A stretch of DNA of 64,000 nt from Lysobacter sp. CFH 32150. Its GTDB lineage: Bacteria; Pseudomonadota; Gammaproteobacteria; Xanthomonadales; Xanthomonadaceae. The stretch lies in the NCBI RefSeq assembly GCF_022758295.1, contig NZ_JALDWJ010000002.1:310001-374000 (forward strand), written 5' to 3'. The stretch's first letter is position 1. Every line of letters starts with the position of its first letter. The position numbers and the translations under genes were made by a program. Positions 8,795 through 19,064 of the stretch are shown here, piece by piece. Below the pieces are notes generated by a model, which saw nothing but the letters and a program-made list of their open reading frames with translations, made no database searches and was not told the origin of the DNA.

Positions 8795-10579
8795 TCAACG
8801 TCCTCGCAGGAACCAGCGGTCGATTTCGGCCAAGGTAAAGCGCGCCCAGGTCGGGCGGCCATGATTGCATTGCCCGGAGCGTTCGGTCGCTTCCATTTCG
8901 CGCAGCAAGGCGTTCATTTCGGGAATGGTCAGCCTGCGATTGGCGCGCACCGCACCGTGGCAGGCCATGGTCGACAGCAGTTCATCGCGCGCGGCAGCGA
9001 TGCGAAGGCTTTCGCCGTGTTCGCGCAGATCGGCGAGCACATCGCGCAGCAGCGCCTCGATTTCGCCGTCGGCAAGCAGGGCCGGCACGCTACGTAGCGC
9101 CAGTGACTGCGGGCCGTTGCGGGTAACCTCGAAACCCAGTTGCGACAACGTCGCCGCCTCGCGCTCGGCGACTTCGGCTTCGCGCTCGGACACGGCGATC
9201 GTCATCGGCACCAGCAGTGGTTGCGTGCGCAGGCCTTCGCCATCGTGTGCAGCCTTGAGTTTTTCGTAGCCGATGCGTTCGTGCGCGGCGTGCATGTCGA
9301 CCACGATCAGGCCGTCGGCGTTCTCGGCAAGGATATAGATGCCATGGAGCTGCGCGACGGCGTACCCAAGCGGCGGCGCTTCGCTGTCGTTCGCTTGCGG
9401 CAACGATTCCGGCAGTGATGTCGCTGGCATGGAGTACAGCGCGGCATAGGCGGCGCGCTGTTCGTCGACACGCAGGGCCAGGTTCGATTGCGGCATCGCC
9501 CAGGCCCGGGGCGGCGCTTGCCCTGACTCGACATGCGGCATTGGTGCGATGTTCGCTGCAAGCCCGGCACGCGTCTCCGCCAGGGCACCCTGCAAAGTGC
9601 GATAGACGAAGTCGTGCACGAGCCTTGCTTCGCGGAATCGCACTTCATGCTTGGCCGGATGCACGTTGACGTCGACCGTGCGCGGATCGAGTTCGAGGAA
9701 CAGCACATAGGCCGGCTGGCGACCATGGAACAGGACGTCGGCATAAGCCTGCTTCACCGCATGCGCGACGTTGCGATCGCGCACGCTGCGTCCGTTGACG
9801 TACAGGTATTGCTGATCTGCGCTGGCCCGGTTGTAGGACGGTTGCGCGATCCAGCCATGCAGGCGCAAACCGGCACCACTGTGGTCGATGCGCAGGGCCT
9901 GTTTCGCGAATTCTTCGCCCAGGGTTTCGAGCAGGCGATCCGGGGATGCCAATTCACCATCACCGCCAGCCTCTGAAAAAGCACGATAGCGTTTCGATGG
10001 ACGGCCGTTATGCGCCACGCGCAATTCGACATCCGGCCGCGCCAACGCCAGCGACCGCAGCCATTCCTCGATGTGACTAAGCTCGGTACGTTCCGCACGC
10101 AGGAATTTGCGCCGCGCCGGCACGTTGTAGAACAGGTCGCGCACTTCGACCGTGGTGCCTGGTGGATGCGCTTTCGGCACGACTTCGCCGATGCGGCCCC
10201 CATCGACCTGCAATGCCGCACCGTGCTCGCTGCCGTTGCGGCGCGAAGCCAAGGTGAAGCGGCTGACCGAGGCGATCGACGGCAAGGCTTCGCCACGGAA
10301 CCCGAGCGTCGCAACCGCTTCGAGGTCGTCGAGCGAAGCGATCTTGCTGGTGGCGTGACGCGCGATCGCGAGCGGCAATTCCCCGGGCGGGATACCGCCG
10401 CCATCGTCGCGGATGCGGATCAGGCGGATGCCGCCTTCCTCCAGTTCGATCTCGATCCGACGCGCACCGGCATCAAGGGCGTTCTCGACCAGTTCCTTGA
10501 CCACGGACGCGGGACGTTCGACCACTTCGCCGGCGGCGATCTGGTTGATCAGAGTATCGGGGAGTTGGCGGATCGGCAT
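8795..10579 (-). CDS. mutL: DNA mismatch repair protein MutL (endonuclease type)
   Basis: 594 aa. N-terminal GHKL ATPase with [15 protein letters not shown] and [10 protein letters not shown] motifs, which couples MutS recognition to strand removal. The C-terminal dimerisation domain carries [12 protein letters not shown], matching the latent endonuclease motif DQHA(X)2E(X)4E except that Gln is Met, plus ACHGA and GQCNHGRPT. This is the nicking type of MutL expected in bacteria without MutH. The start [20 protein letters not shown] is canonical. A 7-bp GCGGAGC hairpin lies between the amiC stop and this start. Upstream of the DUF1684 gene in the same transcription unit. Confidence 0.96.
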   Translation of the reverse strand: MPIRQLPDTLINQIAAGEVVERPASVVKELVENALDAGARRIEIELEEGGIRLIRIRDDGGGIPPGELPLAIARHATSKIASLDDLEAVATLGFRGEALPSIASVSRFTLASRRNGSEHGAALQVDGGRIGEVVPKAHPPGTTVEVRDLFYNVPARRKFLRAERTELSHIEEWLRSLALARPDVELRVAHNGRPSKRYRAFSEAGGDGELASPDRLLETLGEEFAKQALRIDHSGAGLRLHGWIAQPSYNRASADQQYLYVNGRSVRDRNVAHAVKQAYADVLFHGRQPAYVLFLELDPRTVDVNVHPAKHEVRFREARLVHDFVYRTLQGALAETRAGLAANIAPMPHVESGQAPPRAWAMPQSNLALRVDEQRAAYAALYSMPATSLPESLPQANDSEAPPLGYAVAQLHGIYILAENADGLIVVDMHAAHERIGYEKLKAAHDGEGLRTQPLLVPMTIAVSEREAEVAEREAATLSQLGFEVTRNGPQSLALRSVPALLADGEIEALLRDVLADLREHGESLRIAAARDELLSTMACHGAVRANRRLTIPEMNALLREMEATERSGQCNHGRPTWARFTLAEIDRWFLRGR

Positions 10580-10638
10580 GGCCGGGATGATATCCGGCCC
10601 GCCACATGCGGAGCTTGCTCCGCTCGACGAAACAGCGC

Positions 10639-12120
10639 TTACGGACTGCCGCCGGCACCAAGCGCAGCGGTTGGATTCGCCGCGGCTTCCGCCCGTGCCG
10701 CATACAACGTGCCCGGGGGCGGCTGGCGGGTGAAATAGGTGTTGACGCCGTCGAGGATGGCGCGGGCGAGTTGCTGCTGGTGACGTGGATCGTTGAGCCG
10801 GCGTTCTTCGTCAGGATTGGAGATGAAGGCCGTCTCAACCAGCATCGACGGCACGTCTGGCGAACGCAGCACCACGAAGTTGGCGCGTTCGACGGTGGAT
10901 TTGTGCGTCTTGCCCAAACGCTTCAGGCCCGACAGCACGTGGCTGGCCATGTCTTCGGACGCCTTCATCGTCGCGCTCTGCGAGAGGTCCAGCAGCACCG
11001 AGGCCAGCGTGTTGTCCTTGTCCTGCAGGCGGACGCCGCCAACGAGGTCAGCCGCGTTTTCCTGGTTCGCCAGCCAACGCGCGGCCTGCGACGAGGCGCC
11101 ACGTTGCGACAGCACGAAAACCGACGAACCGCTGGCGTCGGGATTGGTGAAGGAATCGGCGTGGATCGACACGAACAGATCAGCCTTGGCCGCGCGCGCC
11201 CGCTGGTAGCGCTGCGCCAACGGAATGAACATGTCGGTGTCGCGGGTGAGATAGGCCTTCAGCCCGGGCGTCGCGTTGACCTGGCGTGCGAGTTCGCGGG
11301 CGATGGCCAGGGTGATGTCCTTCTCGCGCGAACCTTTGTGGCCACGCGCGCCGGGGTCCTGGCCACCGTGGCCGGCATCGATCGCGACGATCAGCGGACG
11401 CATGCCGCCACGCATCAGTTGCTGCACGGTCTTGGTCGCGCCCGGCGGCGGTGCGACTGGCGCCGCCACGAGGGGCTTGGCGGTGGATTGGGCCGGCATC
11501 GCAGGCGGCAACGACGGTGTGCCTGTTGAGGGCGTGCCATTTGGCTGCGGTTGCTGCGGCGATACCGATGTCGACGGAAGACGATTCGACTCGGCCTGCG
11601 GCAGGCTGGCCACCAGGCGCGCGGTGGCTTCGGCCGACGCGGTAGCCGGGTCGATGGGTTTGGCGGGTGCGGGCTGGTCCTGCGCAATGCCTTCCGATGT
11701 CGCCGCACCGATTGGTGCGTCACCTGGCCATTCCAGAACGAGACGGGCGCCATTCGCGGTGGGTTCCAGACGCGGTTTCAGAGCGACTACCGGCATGGCC
11801 AGATCGAACACGATTCGTGTCGTCCCGGGCACGGGTTTTCCGGTGCGGACTGCCTTCACGATGCCGGCGCCCGCCGGCAACTGCACGTTGCGGCCGAGCT
11901 TTGTGGAAGGCAGGTCGACGACCAGTCGATCGGGGCCGCTGAGTGAAAGTGTGGTGAATTCGGCCGGGATATCGAGGAGAACCTCGGCACGGGTGCCGGT
12001 AGCCCCCTGCTCCAGCGCTAAGCCCTTGATTTCACGGGCATGAGCGAGATTCCAGCACAGCGCGAAGATCAGCGCCGCGCCGAGCAGGACTTGCTGGAGA
12101 GTCGCCCCCTTCACTCGCAT
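10639..12120 (-). CDS. amiC: N-acetylmuramoyl-L-alanine amidase, AMIN + Amidase_3 (AmiC-type)
   Basis: 493 aa. N-terminal signal sequence (up to about AHA, residue 28) and an AMIN domain (about 30-130) that targets peptidoglycan, then a Pro/Ala/Ser-rich linker (about 135-240). The zinc amidase_3 domain has [28 protein letters not shown] and [14 protein letters not shown], containing the metal-binding His/Glu/His and the catalytic Glu. It cleaves the stem peptide from MurNAc in the periplasm during daughter-cell separation. A good promoter sits so close to the ATG that the mRNA may be leaderless. The tsaE-amiC-mutL order is a common proteobacterial arrangement. Confidence 0.93.
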   Translation of the reverse strand: MRVKGATLQQVLLGAALIFALCWNLAHAREIKGLALEQGATGTRAEVLLDIPAEFTTLSLSGPDRLVVDLPSTKLGRNVQLPAGAGIVKAVRTGKPVPGTTRIVFDLAMPVVALKPRLEPTANGARLVLEWPGDAPIGAATSEGIAQDQPAPAKPIDPATASAEATARLVASLPQAESNRLPSTSVSPQQPQPNGTPSTGTPSLPPAMPAQSTAKPLVAAPVAPPPGATKTVQQLMRGGMRPLIVAIDAGHGGQDPGARGHKGSREKDITLAIARELARQVNATPGLKAYLTRDTDMFIPLAQRYQRARAAKADLFVSIHADSFTNPDASGSSVFVLSQRGASSQAARWLANQENAADLVGGVRLQDKDNTLASVLLDLSQSATMKASEDMASHVLSGLKRLGKTHKSTVERANFVVLRSPDVPSMLVETAFISNPDEERRLNDPRHQQQLARAILDGVNTYFTRQPPPGTLYAARAEAAANPTAALGAGGSP

Positions 12121-12127
12121 GACCCAA

Positions 12128-12156
12128 AGTTAAGCACTAGGAAAGCCGGATTGCAA
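12128..12156 (-). promoter_or_regulatory. Sigma-70-like promoter of amiC
   Basis: Minus strand: TTGCAA (12151-12156), a 17-nt spacer, then TTAACT (12128-12133). The expected transcription start falls at or within 1-2 nt of the amiC ATG (12120), predicting a leaderless mRNA. Confidence 0.5.
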
Positions 12157-12198
12157 GCACTTTTCCCTTATGAATCCAACACCTGCTTCAACTTCCTG

Positions 12199-12693
12199 TC
12201 AGCTTGAAGCAAGAAAGGCCTGCAACCCCGGGTTCTGGGCCAGACGTTCCAGCCAGCCATGCCCGCTTTTGGTGACAGGGGTGAGTACAGCTGTCCGACC
12301 GGAGCCTGAAATATCCAGATCGACCCGCATATCCGCCTTTGGCAACCCTGCCCCGCCCCGCTCCGGCCATTCCACCAGCCACAGCGCCGCGTCTGTCGCA
12401 TCGAGGCCAAGGAATTCGAGCTCGCCGGCATCACCGATGCGATACAGGTCCAAATGCAGCGCTTCGTGGCCACCTTGCAGTGGATAACGTTCGACCAGGG
12501 TGTACGTCGGACTGCGAATCGCGCCTGTCACGCCCAGCGCGCGCAACAGCGCGCGCGCGAGCGTCGATTTCCCGGCGCCCAGCTCACCATGCAGGTAGAC
12601 GACTGCGGCTGTTGGACGTGTCGCCGCCATCGCCTGTCCCAGCGTCTCCGTGGCATGCGCGTCGGGTAACAGCAAATGCATCAAGCCGTCCAA
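12199..12693 (-). CDS. tsaE: tRNA threonylcarbamoyladenosine biosynthesis ATPase TsaE
   Basis: 164 aa. Walker A HGELGAGKSTLARALLRALG near residue 35, SPTYTLVE, HLDLYRIGD and the WPERGG motif give the small TsaE ATPase that works with TsaB/TsaD to form t6A37 in ANN-decoding tRNAs. It overlaps the nnrD 3' end. The frame opens at 12693, but an ATG at 12681 (MHLLLPDAHATETLG) sits in a TGATG junction with the nnrD stop and is an equally good start. Confidence 0.93.
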   Translation of the reverse strand: MDGLMHLLLPDAHATETLGQAMAATRPTAAVVYLHGELGAGKSTLARALLRALGVTGAIRSPTYTLVERYPLQGGHEALHLDLYRIGDAGELEFLGLDATDAALWLVEWPERGGAGLPKADMRVDLDISGSGRTAVLTPVTKSGHGWLERLAQNPGLQAFLASS

Positions 12694-14174
12694 TCCGGAT
12701 TGGCAAGCCTGCGCACATGCGGCAAGAGATCGGATGGCAACAAGCCGCGTTCACCACCTTCCTTCGCAGCTGCATCGCCAGCCGTTGCGTGCAGTAACGC
12801 GCCGCAACACGCGGCGTCGAATGCGCTCATCCCTTGCGCGCGCAGCGCGGCGATGATGCCGGTCAGCAAATCGCCCATGCCGCCGACAGCCATGCCTGGA
12901 TTGCCGGCGCCGATCAGACGAGGGGTTTGCGCGGGCGCTGCGACGATCGTGCCAGCGCCTTTCAATACCACCACCGCGTTGAATCGCTCGACCAATGCAC
13001 TCGCCGCAGCAAAGCGATCCGATTGCACGACCTGCGTTGTCGTGCCGAGCAGGCGTGCGGCTTCTCCGGGATGCGGCGTGAGGATCGCGTCGGCCAGTGC
13101 GGTTTGCGTTTCGCGCGCCGCAAGCAGATTCAACGCATCGGCATCCAGTACCGATGCCTTGTTTGCCGCGAGGGCTGCAGCGAACAACACTCGCCCCCAG
13201 AGCCCTTGCCCCAATCCTGGGCCAATCGCCACCACATCGGCATGCTGCAGCGGCGTGGCCAGGTCTTCGCTGCGCTCAACCGCGTGCACCATCGCTTCCG
13301 GGCGGCGCGTGAGCAGTGCCGCGATGTGCGTTTCGCGCGTGGCCACATCGACCAGGCCTGCACCGCTGCGCAATGCCGCTTCGGCACACAACAGGATCGC
13401 GCCGCCGCTGCCATGGTCGCCACCGAGACAGAACACACGTCCAAAGGTACCTTTGTGCACGTCACGACGGCGCGGCCGCAATGCTTGTCGCAGGCTCTCT
13501 GGCGTCAAGCCAATCGCCTGCGGCGCAACGCCTCCGCGTGTTTCTGGCCCCAGTTGCAGCTCGGCAAGTTCGAGTTTCCCTGCAAGATCGATCGCGGCAC
13601 CGGTACGTAGTCCGGTTTTGGCAGCGATGAATTCCAAAGTGCGCGTCGCGCGCACTGCCGCTCCTGGCGCCGCGCCGCGATCGGCATCGACACCGCTCGG
13701 TACATCGAGTGCGAGTCGCGGCGCGGGATGCACGTTGATCGCTTCGATCAAGGTCCGCACTGCCGGCTCCGGCACACGGTCGAAACCGATTCCGAACATG
13801 GCATCGACCAGCAGGTCTCCGGGCGGCAGCACGTCGACGAATGCTTCGCTGCGCCCGCCCAGTGACCGGTATTCGTCCCGTGCGCGTTTCGCCAGTTCAC
13901 TGCGCGGCGTGTGCTCGGCCAGTAGCACAACGCGCACGTTGCGGCCGGCCTCAAGTGCGTGGCGTGCCAGGACGTAACCATCGCCGCCGTTGTTGCCAGG
14001 ACCACACACCACCACGATCCGTTGCGCCTGTGGCCAGTTGCGCAGCGCGCAATGCCATGCCGCCCGCCCGGCGCGGCGCATCAGCTCGAACGCATCTCCG
14101 CCCAGCAATGCGGTCGCCTGCGTCTCGATGCGACGCAGGGCGGAGGTGTCGTATAGCGTGACGGTTGCGGCCAT
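12681..14174 (-). CDS. nnrD: Bifunctional NAD(P)H-hydrate repair enzyme (epimerase/dehydratase)
   Basis: 497 aa. The N-terminal YjeF_N domain (about 1-215) is the NAD(P)HX epimerase, with CGPGNNGGDGYVLARH. The C-terminal ribokinase-like domain (about 225-490) is the ADP-dependent dehydratase, with DADALNLLA, TPHPGEAARLLG and GNPGMAVGGMGDLLTGIIAA. Together they repair hydrated NADH and NADPH. The gene is upstream of tsaE, as in many proteobacteria (yjeF-yjeE). It diverges from queG across only 22 bp, which must hold both start sites. Confidence 0.94.
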   Translation of the reverse strand: MAATVTLYDTSALRRIETQATALLGGDAFELMRRAGRAAWHCALRNWPQAQRIVVVCGPGNNGGDGYVLARHALEAGRNVRVVLLAEHTPRSELAKRARDEYRSLGGRSEAFVDVLPPGDLLVDAMFGIGFDRVPEPAVRTLIEAINVHPAPRLALDVPSGVDADRGAAPGAAVRATRTLEFIAAKTGLRTGAAIDLAGKLELAELQLGPETRGGVAPQAIGLTPESLRQALRPRRRDVHKGTFGRVFCLGGDHGSGGAILLCAEAALRSGAGLVDVATRETHIAALLTRRPEAMVHAVERSEDLATPLQHADVVAIGPGLGQGLWGRVLFAAALAANKASVLDADALNLLAARETQTALADAILTPHPGEAARLLGTTTQVVQSDRFAAASALVERFNAVVVLKGAGTIVAAPAQTPRLIGAGNPGMAVGGMGDLLTGIIAALRAQGMSAFDAACCGALLHATAGDAAAKEGGERGLLPSDLLPHVRRLANPDWTA

Positions 14175-14182
14175 CGCACGAT

Positions 14183-14190
14183 TCTATACT
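14183..14190. promoter_or_regulatory. Shared divergent -10 region between nnrD and queG
   Basis: The 22-bp gap between the two ATGs contains one AT stretch, TTCTATACTT. On the plus strand TATACT (14185-14190) ends 6 nt before the queG ATG. On the minus strand TATAGA (14188-14183) ends 8 nt before the nnrD ATG. No ribosome-binding site fits in either leader, so both mRNAs are predicted to be leaderless. The -35 matches are weak. Confidence 0.4.
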
Positions 14191-14196
14191 TGGCAC

Positions 14197-15309
14197 ATGC
14201 CTGCGCTTTCGCCCGTGCCTGCCTCCGTCCCGGACTACGCCGCCCTTGCCGCGCGTATCCGGGTGCTCGCGCGGGACCTTGGCTTCCAACGCTGCGGCAT
14301 CTCCGATATCGAACTGGGTGCGGACGAGGCCTACCTGCGCGAATGGCTAGCGCAGGGCCTGTACGGTTCGATGGACTGGATGGCTCGGCACGGCGACAAG
14401 CGCGCGCGCCCGGACGAACTGATCCCGGGAACGCTGCGGGTGATCTCGGTCGGTCTTGATTACGGCCAGGACGATGAAGCCGCCTGGACCACCCTCGCCG
14501 ACGGCGAACGCGCCTACGTTGCCCGTTATGCGCTGGGCCGCGACTACCACAAGCTGATGCGGCAGCGCTTGCAGAAACTCGCCGACCGTATCGCCGATGA
14601 AATCGGGCCATTCGGCCATCGCGTATTCGTCGACTCGGCGCCGGTACTGGAGCGTGCACTGGCACGGAACGCCGGGCTCGGCTGGATCGGCAAGCACACC
14701 TGCCTGATCGACAAGGATGGCGGCTCTTGGTTCTTCCTTGGCGAGGTCTACGTCGACCTGCCGTTGCCGGTGGATGCGCCGGCGAGCGCGCACTGCGGGA
14801 CGTGCACGCGCTGCATCGAGATCTGTCCAACCCGGGCGATTACCGCACCACATCGGCTTGATGCACGCCGCTGCATCGCCTATCTCACCATCGAGCACGA
14901 AGGCGCGATCGACGAGGAGCTGCGCCCGCTGATCGGCAATCGCATCTTCGGTTGCGATGACTGCCAACTGGTGTGCCCTTGGAACAAGTTCGCGAAGCGC
15001 ACCGACGAACCGGATTTCCGTGCGCGCAACGACCTGGACCGCGTGTCGCTTGTCGAATTGTTCGCCTGGAGTGAAACGGAGTTCCTGCAACGCACTGAGG
15101 GTTCGGCTATCCGGCGCAGCGGCTACGAGCGCTGGTTGCGCAATATCGCGGTGGCCTTGGGGAATGCGCCGACCACTTCCGGGGTGATCGAAGCGCTGCA
15201 GTCACGACGCGATATCGACAATGCCGTCGTGCGCGAACACGTCGAATGGGCACTGGCGCAGCACGCCGCACGCGAGACGTCAGCGATCGCGGTTGATCTG
15301 GCCGAGTAG
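14197..15309 (+). CDS. queG: Epoxyqueuosine reductase
   Basis: 370 aa from the ATG giving [20 protein letters not shown]; the frame is open back to 13990 but that part is antisense to nnrD. The cobalamin-dependent reductase that performs the last step of queuosine synthesis in tRNA. An N-terminal DUF1730 region with [17 protein letters not shown] and [12 protein letters not shown] precedes two 4Fe-4S motifs, [16 protein letters not shown] and [11 protein letters not shown]. Typical length. Its 3' end overlaps the convergent pgi gene by 30 bp. Confidence 0.94.
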   Translation: MPALSPVPASVPDYAALAARIRVLARDLGFQRCGISDIELGADEAYLREWLAQGLYGSMDWMARHGDKRARPDELIPGTLRVISVGLDYGQDDEAAWTTLADGERAYVARYALGRDYHKLMRQRLQKLADRIADEIGPFGHRVFVDSAPVLERALARNAGLGWIGKHTCLIDKDGGSWFFLGEVYVDLPLPVDAPASAHCGTCTRCIEICPTRAITAPHRLDARRCIAYLTIEHEGAIDEELRPLIGNRIFGCDDCQLVCPWNKFAKRTDEPDFRARNDLDRVSLVELFAWSETEFLQRTEGSAIRRSGYERWLRNIAVALGNAPTTSGVIEALQSRRDIDNAVVREHVEWALAQHAARETSAIAVDLAE

Positions 15310-16797
15310 CACGCGCGTCACCGGGTCGGCGACATCGACGGATTCGCCGCGCACCGCCGGCAGCAGCCGGTTCGCGACCTGCTTGCCCAACTCGACGCCG
15401 AACTGGTCGAAAGCGTTGACCCCCCACAGCACCGACTGCACGTAGACGCTGTGTTCATACAACGCGAGCAGCATGCCTAGCCCGTGTGGAGTGAGTGCGT
15501 CGAGCAACAACAGCGTGCTCGGCCGGTCGCCTGGATAAATACGGTGCGGGTCGTCGCTACCCTGGCCATTGGCCAGCGCTTCCGTCTGCGCCAGCAGGTT
15601 GGCCAGCAGCGCCTGATGGTTGCCGGGATGCGGATGATCGGCCCGGATCACGCCGATGAAGTCGGCCGGAACGATTTCGGTGCCCTGGTGCAGTGCCTGG
15701 AAGAAGCTGTGCTGCACGTCGGTACCGATACCGCCCCACCACACCGGTACGCTCGCCTCGGTGACGGGGGAGCCGTCGAGGTGCACCGATTTACCGAGGC
15801 TTTCCATGACCAGCTGCTGCAGGAAGTTCGGCAGCAACTTGAGGCGTTCGTCGTACGACAGCACGGCCTGGTTGCCGCGACCGAGAGCGTTACGATTCCA
15901 GATCGCAGTCAGCGCGTGCCAAACGGCGAGGTTGTCCCGCAGCGGCGCGGCTAGCACGTGCGCGTCCATCTCGGCAGCGCCGGCAAGCAGTTGCTCGAAG
16001 CGATCCATGCCGAGCGCCAGCGCAATCGGGAACCCGACCGCCGACCACAACGAATACCGGCCGCCGACCCAATCCCACATCGGCAGGATGCGCTCGGGGG
16101 CAACACCGAAGGCTGCGGCGCGTTCCACGTTGGCGGAGACGGCGTACAGGCGGATGTCGTCGCCCAACCAGTTGCGCAGGATGGCGCCATTGAGCAGCGT
16201 TTCCTGGGTGCCGAAGGTCTTGGAGATCAGCACCACGGCCGTGCGTGCCGGGTCGAGCGACGCGATCGTGCGCTGTACGGCAGCACCATCGACATTCGAC
16301 AGGAAATGCAAACGCAGCGCAGTCGACGAAGGATCCTGCAAGGCATCGACCACAAGGCGCGGCCCCAGATCGGAACCGCCGATGCCGACACTCACGATAT
16401 CGGTGACACCGGAGCCGTGCAGTGTTGCGACCAGCGCGCGCATCCGCGTCAATGCCGCCATCGCTTCGCCATGCGCGGCGCGCGCAACTGGCGTCTGCGA
16501 CAAATCACTGCGCAATGCGGTATGCAACGCAGCGCGACCTTCGGTGCTGTTGACTACGACTCCGTCGAACAGCGCACGCACCGCAGTCGTTACCCGGGCA
16601 TCTTCGGCCAGCGCGAACAACGCATCCAAGGCCGCACGGTCGTAGCGCTGGCGGGCGAAGTTGGCATATAGCGGCCCCACCCGCAGCGCGTAATCCGACG
16701 CGCGCGCCGGATCGTCCGCGATCAGCTGCTTGAGCGAAGTGTCGGCGAGGCGCGCAGCGTGCGCGCGAAGGGCTGAGAAGTCCGGGGTCGCTTCCAT
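15280..16797 (-). CDS. pgi: Glucose-6-phosphate isomerase
   Basis: 505 aa. Interconverts glucose-6-phosphate and fructose-6-phosphate. Signatures [48 protein letters not shown] and [20 protein letters not shown] are intact, with the active-site [13 protein letters not shown]. Slightly shorter than the E. coli enzyme (549 aa), as is usual in Xanthomonadales. The 3' end runs 30 bp into queG. It is 10 nt downstream of panD and may share its transcript. Confidence 0.95.
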   Translation of the reverse strand: MEATPDFSALRAHAARLADTSLKQLIADDPARASDYALRVGPLYANFARQRYDRAALDALFALAEDARVTTAVRALFDGVVVNSTEGRAALHTALRSDLSQTPVARAAHGEAMAALTRMRALVATLHGSGVTDIVSVGIGGSDLGPRLVVDALQDPSSTALRLHFLSNVDGAAVQRTIASLDPARTAVVLISKTFGTQETLLNGAILRNWLGDDIRLYAVSANVERAAAFGVAPERILPMWDWVGGRYSLWSAVGFPIALALGMDRFEQLLAGAAEMDAHVLAAPLRDNLAVWHALTAIWNRNALGRGNQAVLSYDERLKLLPNFLQQLVMESLGKSVHLDGSPVTEASVPVWWGGIGTDVQHSFFQALHQGTEIVPADFIGVIRADHPHPGNHQALLANLLAQTEALANGQGSDDPHRIYPGDRPSTLLLLDALTPHGLGMLLALYEHSVYVQSVLWGVNAFDQFGVELGKQVANRLLPAVRGESVDVADPVTRVLLGQINRDR

Positions 16798-16807
16798 GCG
16801 CCGGCGC

Positions 16808-17188
16808 TTACGCAGCCTGCGCCGGCATCGAGTGATTGGTATGCGTCAGCCGGTTGTGGCGATCGACATAGACCAGGGTCGGCTTGAACTTGGCCGCCTC
16901 GGCCTCGTCGCACTGGCCGTAGGCGCAAATGATCACCAGGTCGCCCGGCTGTGCGCAGTGCGCGGCAGCGCCATTGACCGAAATGACGCCCGAGCCTTCC
17001 TCGCCACGGATCGCATAGGTGACGAAACGCGCGCCGTTGTTGACGTTATAGATGTGCACCTGCTCGTACTCTCGGATGCCGGCGATATCGAGCAGGCGTG
17101 CGTCGATCGCGCACGAGCCCTCGTAATGCAGCTCGGCATGGGTCACGGTGGCGCGGTGAATCTTGGCTTTGAGCAGGTTCAGCTGCAT
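16808..17188 (-). CDS. panD: Aspartate 1-decarboxylase proenzyme
   Basis: 126 aa from the ATG giving [20 protein letters not shown]. Makes beta-alanine from aspartate for pantothenate. The self-cleavage site is Gly24-Ser25 in HYEGSCAID; cleavage generates the pyruvoyl cofactor from Ser25. The nearby [21 protein letters not shown] segment (abbreviated) is also typical. A strong promoter lies just upstream, so panD can be expressed independently of panBC, with pgi downstream. Confidence 0.95.
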   Translation of the reverse strand: MQLNLLKAKIHRATVTHAELHYEGSCAIDARLLDIAGIREYEQVHIYNVNNGARFVTYAIRGEEGSGVISVNGAAAHCAQPGDLVIICAYGQCDEAEAAKFKPTLVYVDRHNRLTHTNHSMPAQAA

Positions 17189-17234
17189 GGAGAAGGCTCC
17201 ACGGGGCCGCAGGGAGCGCTGCCCGAAGGCGCAA

Positions 17235-17262
17235 AGTATAGGGGCCATTTTCCGCACTGCAA
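17235..17262 (-). promoter_or_regulatory. Sigma-70-like promoter of panD
   Basis: Minus strand: TTGCAG (17257-17262), a 16-nt spacer, then TATACT (17235-17240), about 47 nt upstream of the panD ATG within the 112-nt gap behind panC. Confidence 0.6.
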
Positions 17263-17300
17263 CATAGCGTTGCCGTCAATTCAGCAACTTATTCGTGCGC

Positions 17301-18146
17301 TTATTGGAACTCAATGTTGTCGATCAGGCGCGTCCGGCCCAGCCGGGCTGCGATCAGGGCCACCCGGGGCCCGTCCTCGCCGTCGACCGGCTCGGACAGG
17401 TCGGGCCGGCGCAGCACGGCATAGTCGACAGTGAAACCGGTTTCGCCCAGCCTCGCCCGGGCCTCGGCTTCGACTTCGGCCCGCGGCGTGCCGGCCATGG
17501 TCGCCGCGCGCATGACCTGCAGGACACGATGGATTTCGCCCGCCCGCGGGCGCTCTTCGGCCGTCAGGTACTGATTGCGCGAGCTCATCGCCAAACCGTC
17601 GGACTCTCGCAAAGTTTCGCCCGCGAACAATTCGATCGGGAACGCCATGTCGCGAACCAGGTAACGGATCACCGCCAGCTGCTGGTAATCCTTGCGTCCG
17701 AACACGGCCACGTCCGGCTGCACCTGGTTGAACAAGCGCGAGACCACGGTGGCGACACCATCGAAATGCCCGGGACGATGCGCGCCTTCGAGGGTGTCGG
17801 TCACGCCAGGCACCTGCATGCGGACGGCACCGTGGACGCCGTAGGGATACATGGTGTCCACCGAAGGCAGCCACAGCGCATCGCAACCGGCAGCTTCGAG
17901 CCCCGCAGCATCGGCTTCGGGCGTGCGCGGATAGCGGCTGAAGTCCTCGTTCGGGCCAAACTGGGTCGGATTGACGAAGACGCTGGCGATCACGCGGTCC
18001 GCATGCTGCCGCGCGAGCTTGATCAAGGAGTGATGGCCAGCGTGCAGGTTCCCCATCGTCGGCACGAAGGCGATGCGCAACTTGGCGCAGCGCCAATCGC
18101 AGATCCGCTTGCGTAGTGGAGCAAGGTCGCTGATGACTTCAATCAT
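17301..18146 (-). CDS. panC: Pantothenate synthetase
   Basis: 281 aa. Joins pantoate and beta-alanine with ATP. Starts [15 protein letters not shown]. Carries the nucleotidyltransferase motif [14 protein letters not shown] (HxGH), [19 protein letters not shown] and [11 protein letters not shown]. The stop codon of panB and this ATG overlap (ATGA), so translation is coupled. The frame is open upstream through panB, but the ATG at 18146 is the only sensible start. Confidence 0.95.
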   Translation of the reverse strand: MIEVISDLAPLRKRICDWRCAKLRIAFVPTMGNLHAGHHSLIKLARQHADRVIASVFVNPTQFGPNEDFSRYPRTPEADAAGLEAAGCDALWLPSVDTMYPYGVHGAVRMQVPGVTDTLEGAHRPGHFDGVATVVSRLFNQVQPDVAVFGRKDYQQLAVIRYLVRDMAFPIELFAGETLRESDGLAMSSRNQYLTAEERPRAGEIHRVLQVMRAATMAGTPRAEVEAEARARLGETGFTVDYAVLRRPDLSEPVDGEDGPRVALIAARLGRTRLIDNIEFQ

Positions 18147-18970
18147 GCGTAGCTGTGCTCGGCGTCGGGGAAGGCACCGCTGCGCACGGCATCGCCGAAC
18201 GCGCGGGCCGCACCGGCAACCGAGCCGCCCTCGGCGAGGAAATCCTTGACGAACTTGGGTCGCCGATGACCGGTGTTGAGCCCTAGCAAGTCGTGCAATA
18301 CCAGCACCTGGCCGTCGCAACCGGGGCCGGCACCGATGCCGATGGTCGGGATGGTGCTGGCGGCAGTCACCATGGCAGCCAGCGGCGACGGCACGCATTC
18401 CAGCACCATCAGGGTCGCGCCGGCCTCTTCCACCAGCCGGGCATCTTCACGGAGCTTCATTGCCGCCGTGTCTTCGCGGCCCTGGACCTTGTAGCCGCCG
18501 AGACGCAGTACCGATTGCGGGGTCAGCCCGAGGTGTCCGCAAACCGGGATCTCGCGCTCGACCAGGAAGCGGATCGTCTCGAGCTTGTGGCCGGCGCCTT
18601 CCAGCTTGACCATCGTCGCGCCCGCCTGCAGGAACCGGATCGACGCGGCAAGCGCACGCTCCGGCGTCGCATCGGCACCAAATGGCATGTCGGCGATCAG
18701 CAGCGCGCGCTTCAGGCCGCGGGCCACGCAGGTCGTGTGATAAGCGATGTCTTCCACCGTTACCGGCAGCGTGCTGTTGTGCCCCTGCGCCACCATGCCG
18801 AGCGAGTCGCCGACCAGGATCAGCTCGATACCGTTCTCGTCGAACACGCGGGCGAAACCGGTGTCGTAGGCAGTGAGCATCGCCAGCTTGCGGCCGTCGC
18901 GCTTGGCTTCGGCCAGCATCGGGACGGTCCAGGGTTTGTCGTTCGGCGCATTTGCGTACATCGCGTGCAA
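18143..18970 (-). CDS. panB: 3-methyl-2-oxobutanoate hydroxymethyltransferase
   Basis: 275 aa. First committed step of pantothenate synthesis: transfers a one-carbon unit from methylene-THF to ketoisovalerate. Motifs [40 protein letters not shown] and [20 protein letters not shown] (in part) are intact. An alternative ATG three codons in (MYANAP) is possible. It heads panBC; a palindromic repeat separates it from folK upstream. Confidence 0.94.
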   Translation of the reverse strand: MHAMYANAPNDKPWTVPMLAEAKRDGRKLAMLTAYDTGFARVFDENGIELILVGDSLGMVAQGHNSTLPVTVEDIAYHTTCVARGLKRALLIADMPFGADATPERALAASIRFLQAGATMVKLEGAGHKLETIRFLVEREIPVCGHLGLTPQSVLRLGGYKVQGREDTAAMKLREDARLVEEAGATLMVLECVPSPLAAMVTAASTIPTIGIGAGPGCDGQVLVLHDLLGLNTGHRRPKFVKDFLAEGGSVAGAARAFGDAVRSGAFPDAEHSYA

Positions 18971-18992
18971 CCTAGTGGAGGGAACGGATTCC

Positions 18993-19059
18993 GTAGGGTG
19001 GGCTTCAGCCCACCATGCATGCAGGCGACAAGATCAAGGTGGGCTAAAGCCCACCTTAC
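18993..19059. repeat. GTAG-type palindromic repeat pair, GGTGGGCT type
   Basis: Inverted arms 18993-19014 (GTAGGGTGGGCTTCAGCC...) and 19038-19059 (ending ..CCACCTTAC), with two mismatches. A third sequence variant of the GTAG-hairpin theme seen elsewhere in the window. Located between folK and panB. Confidence 0.8.
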
Positions 19060-19064
19060 GACAC

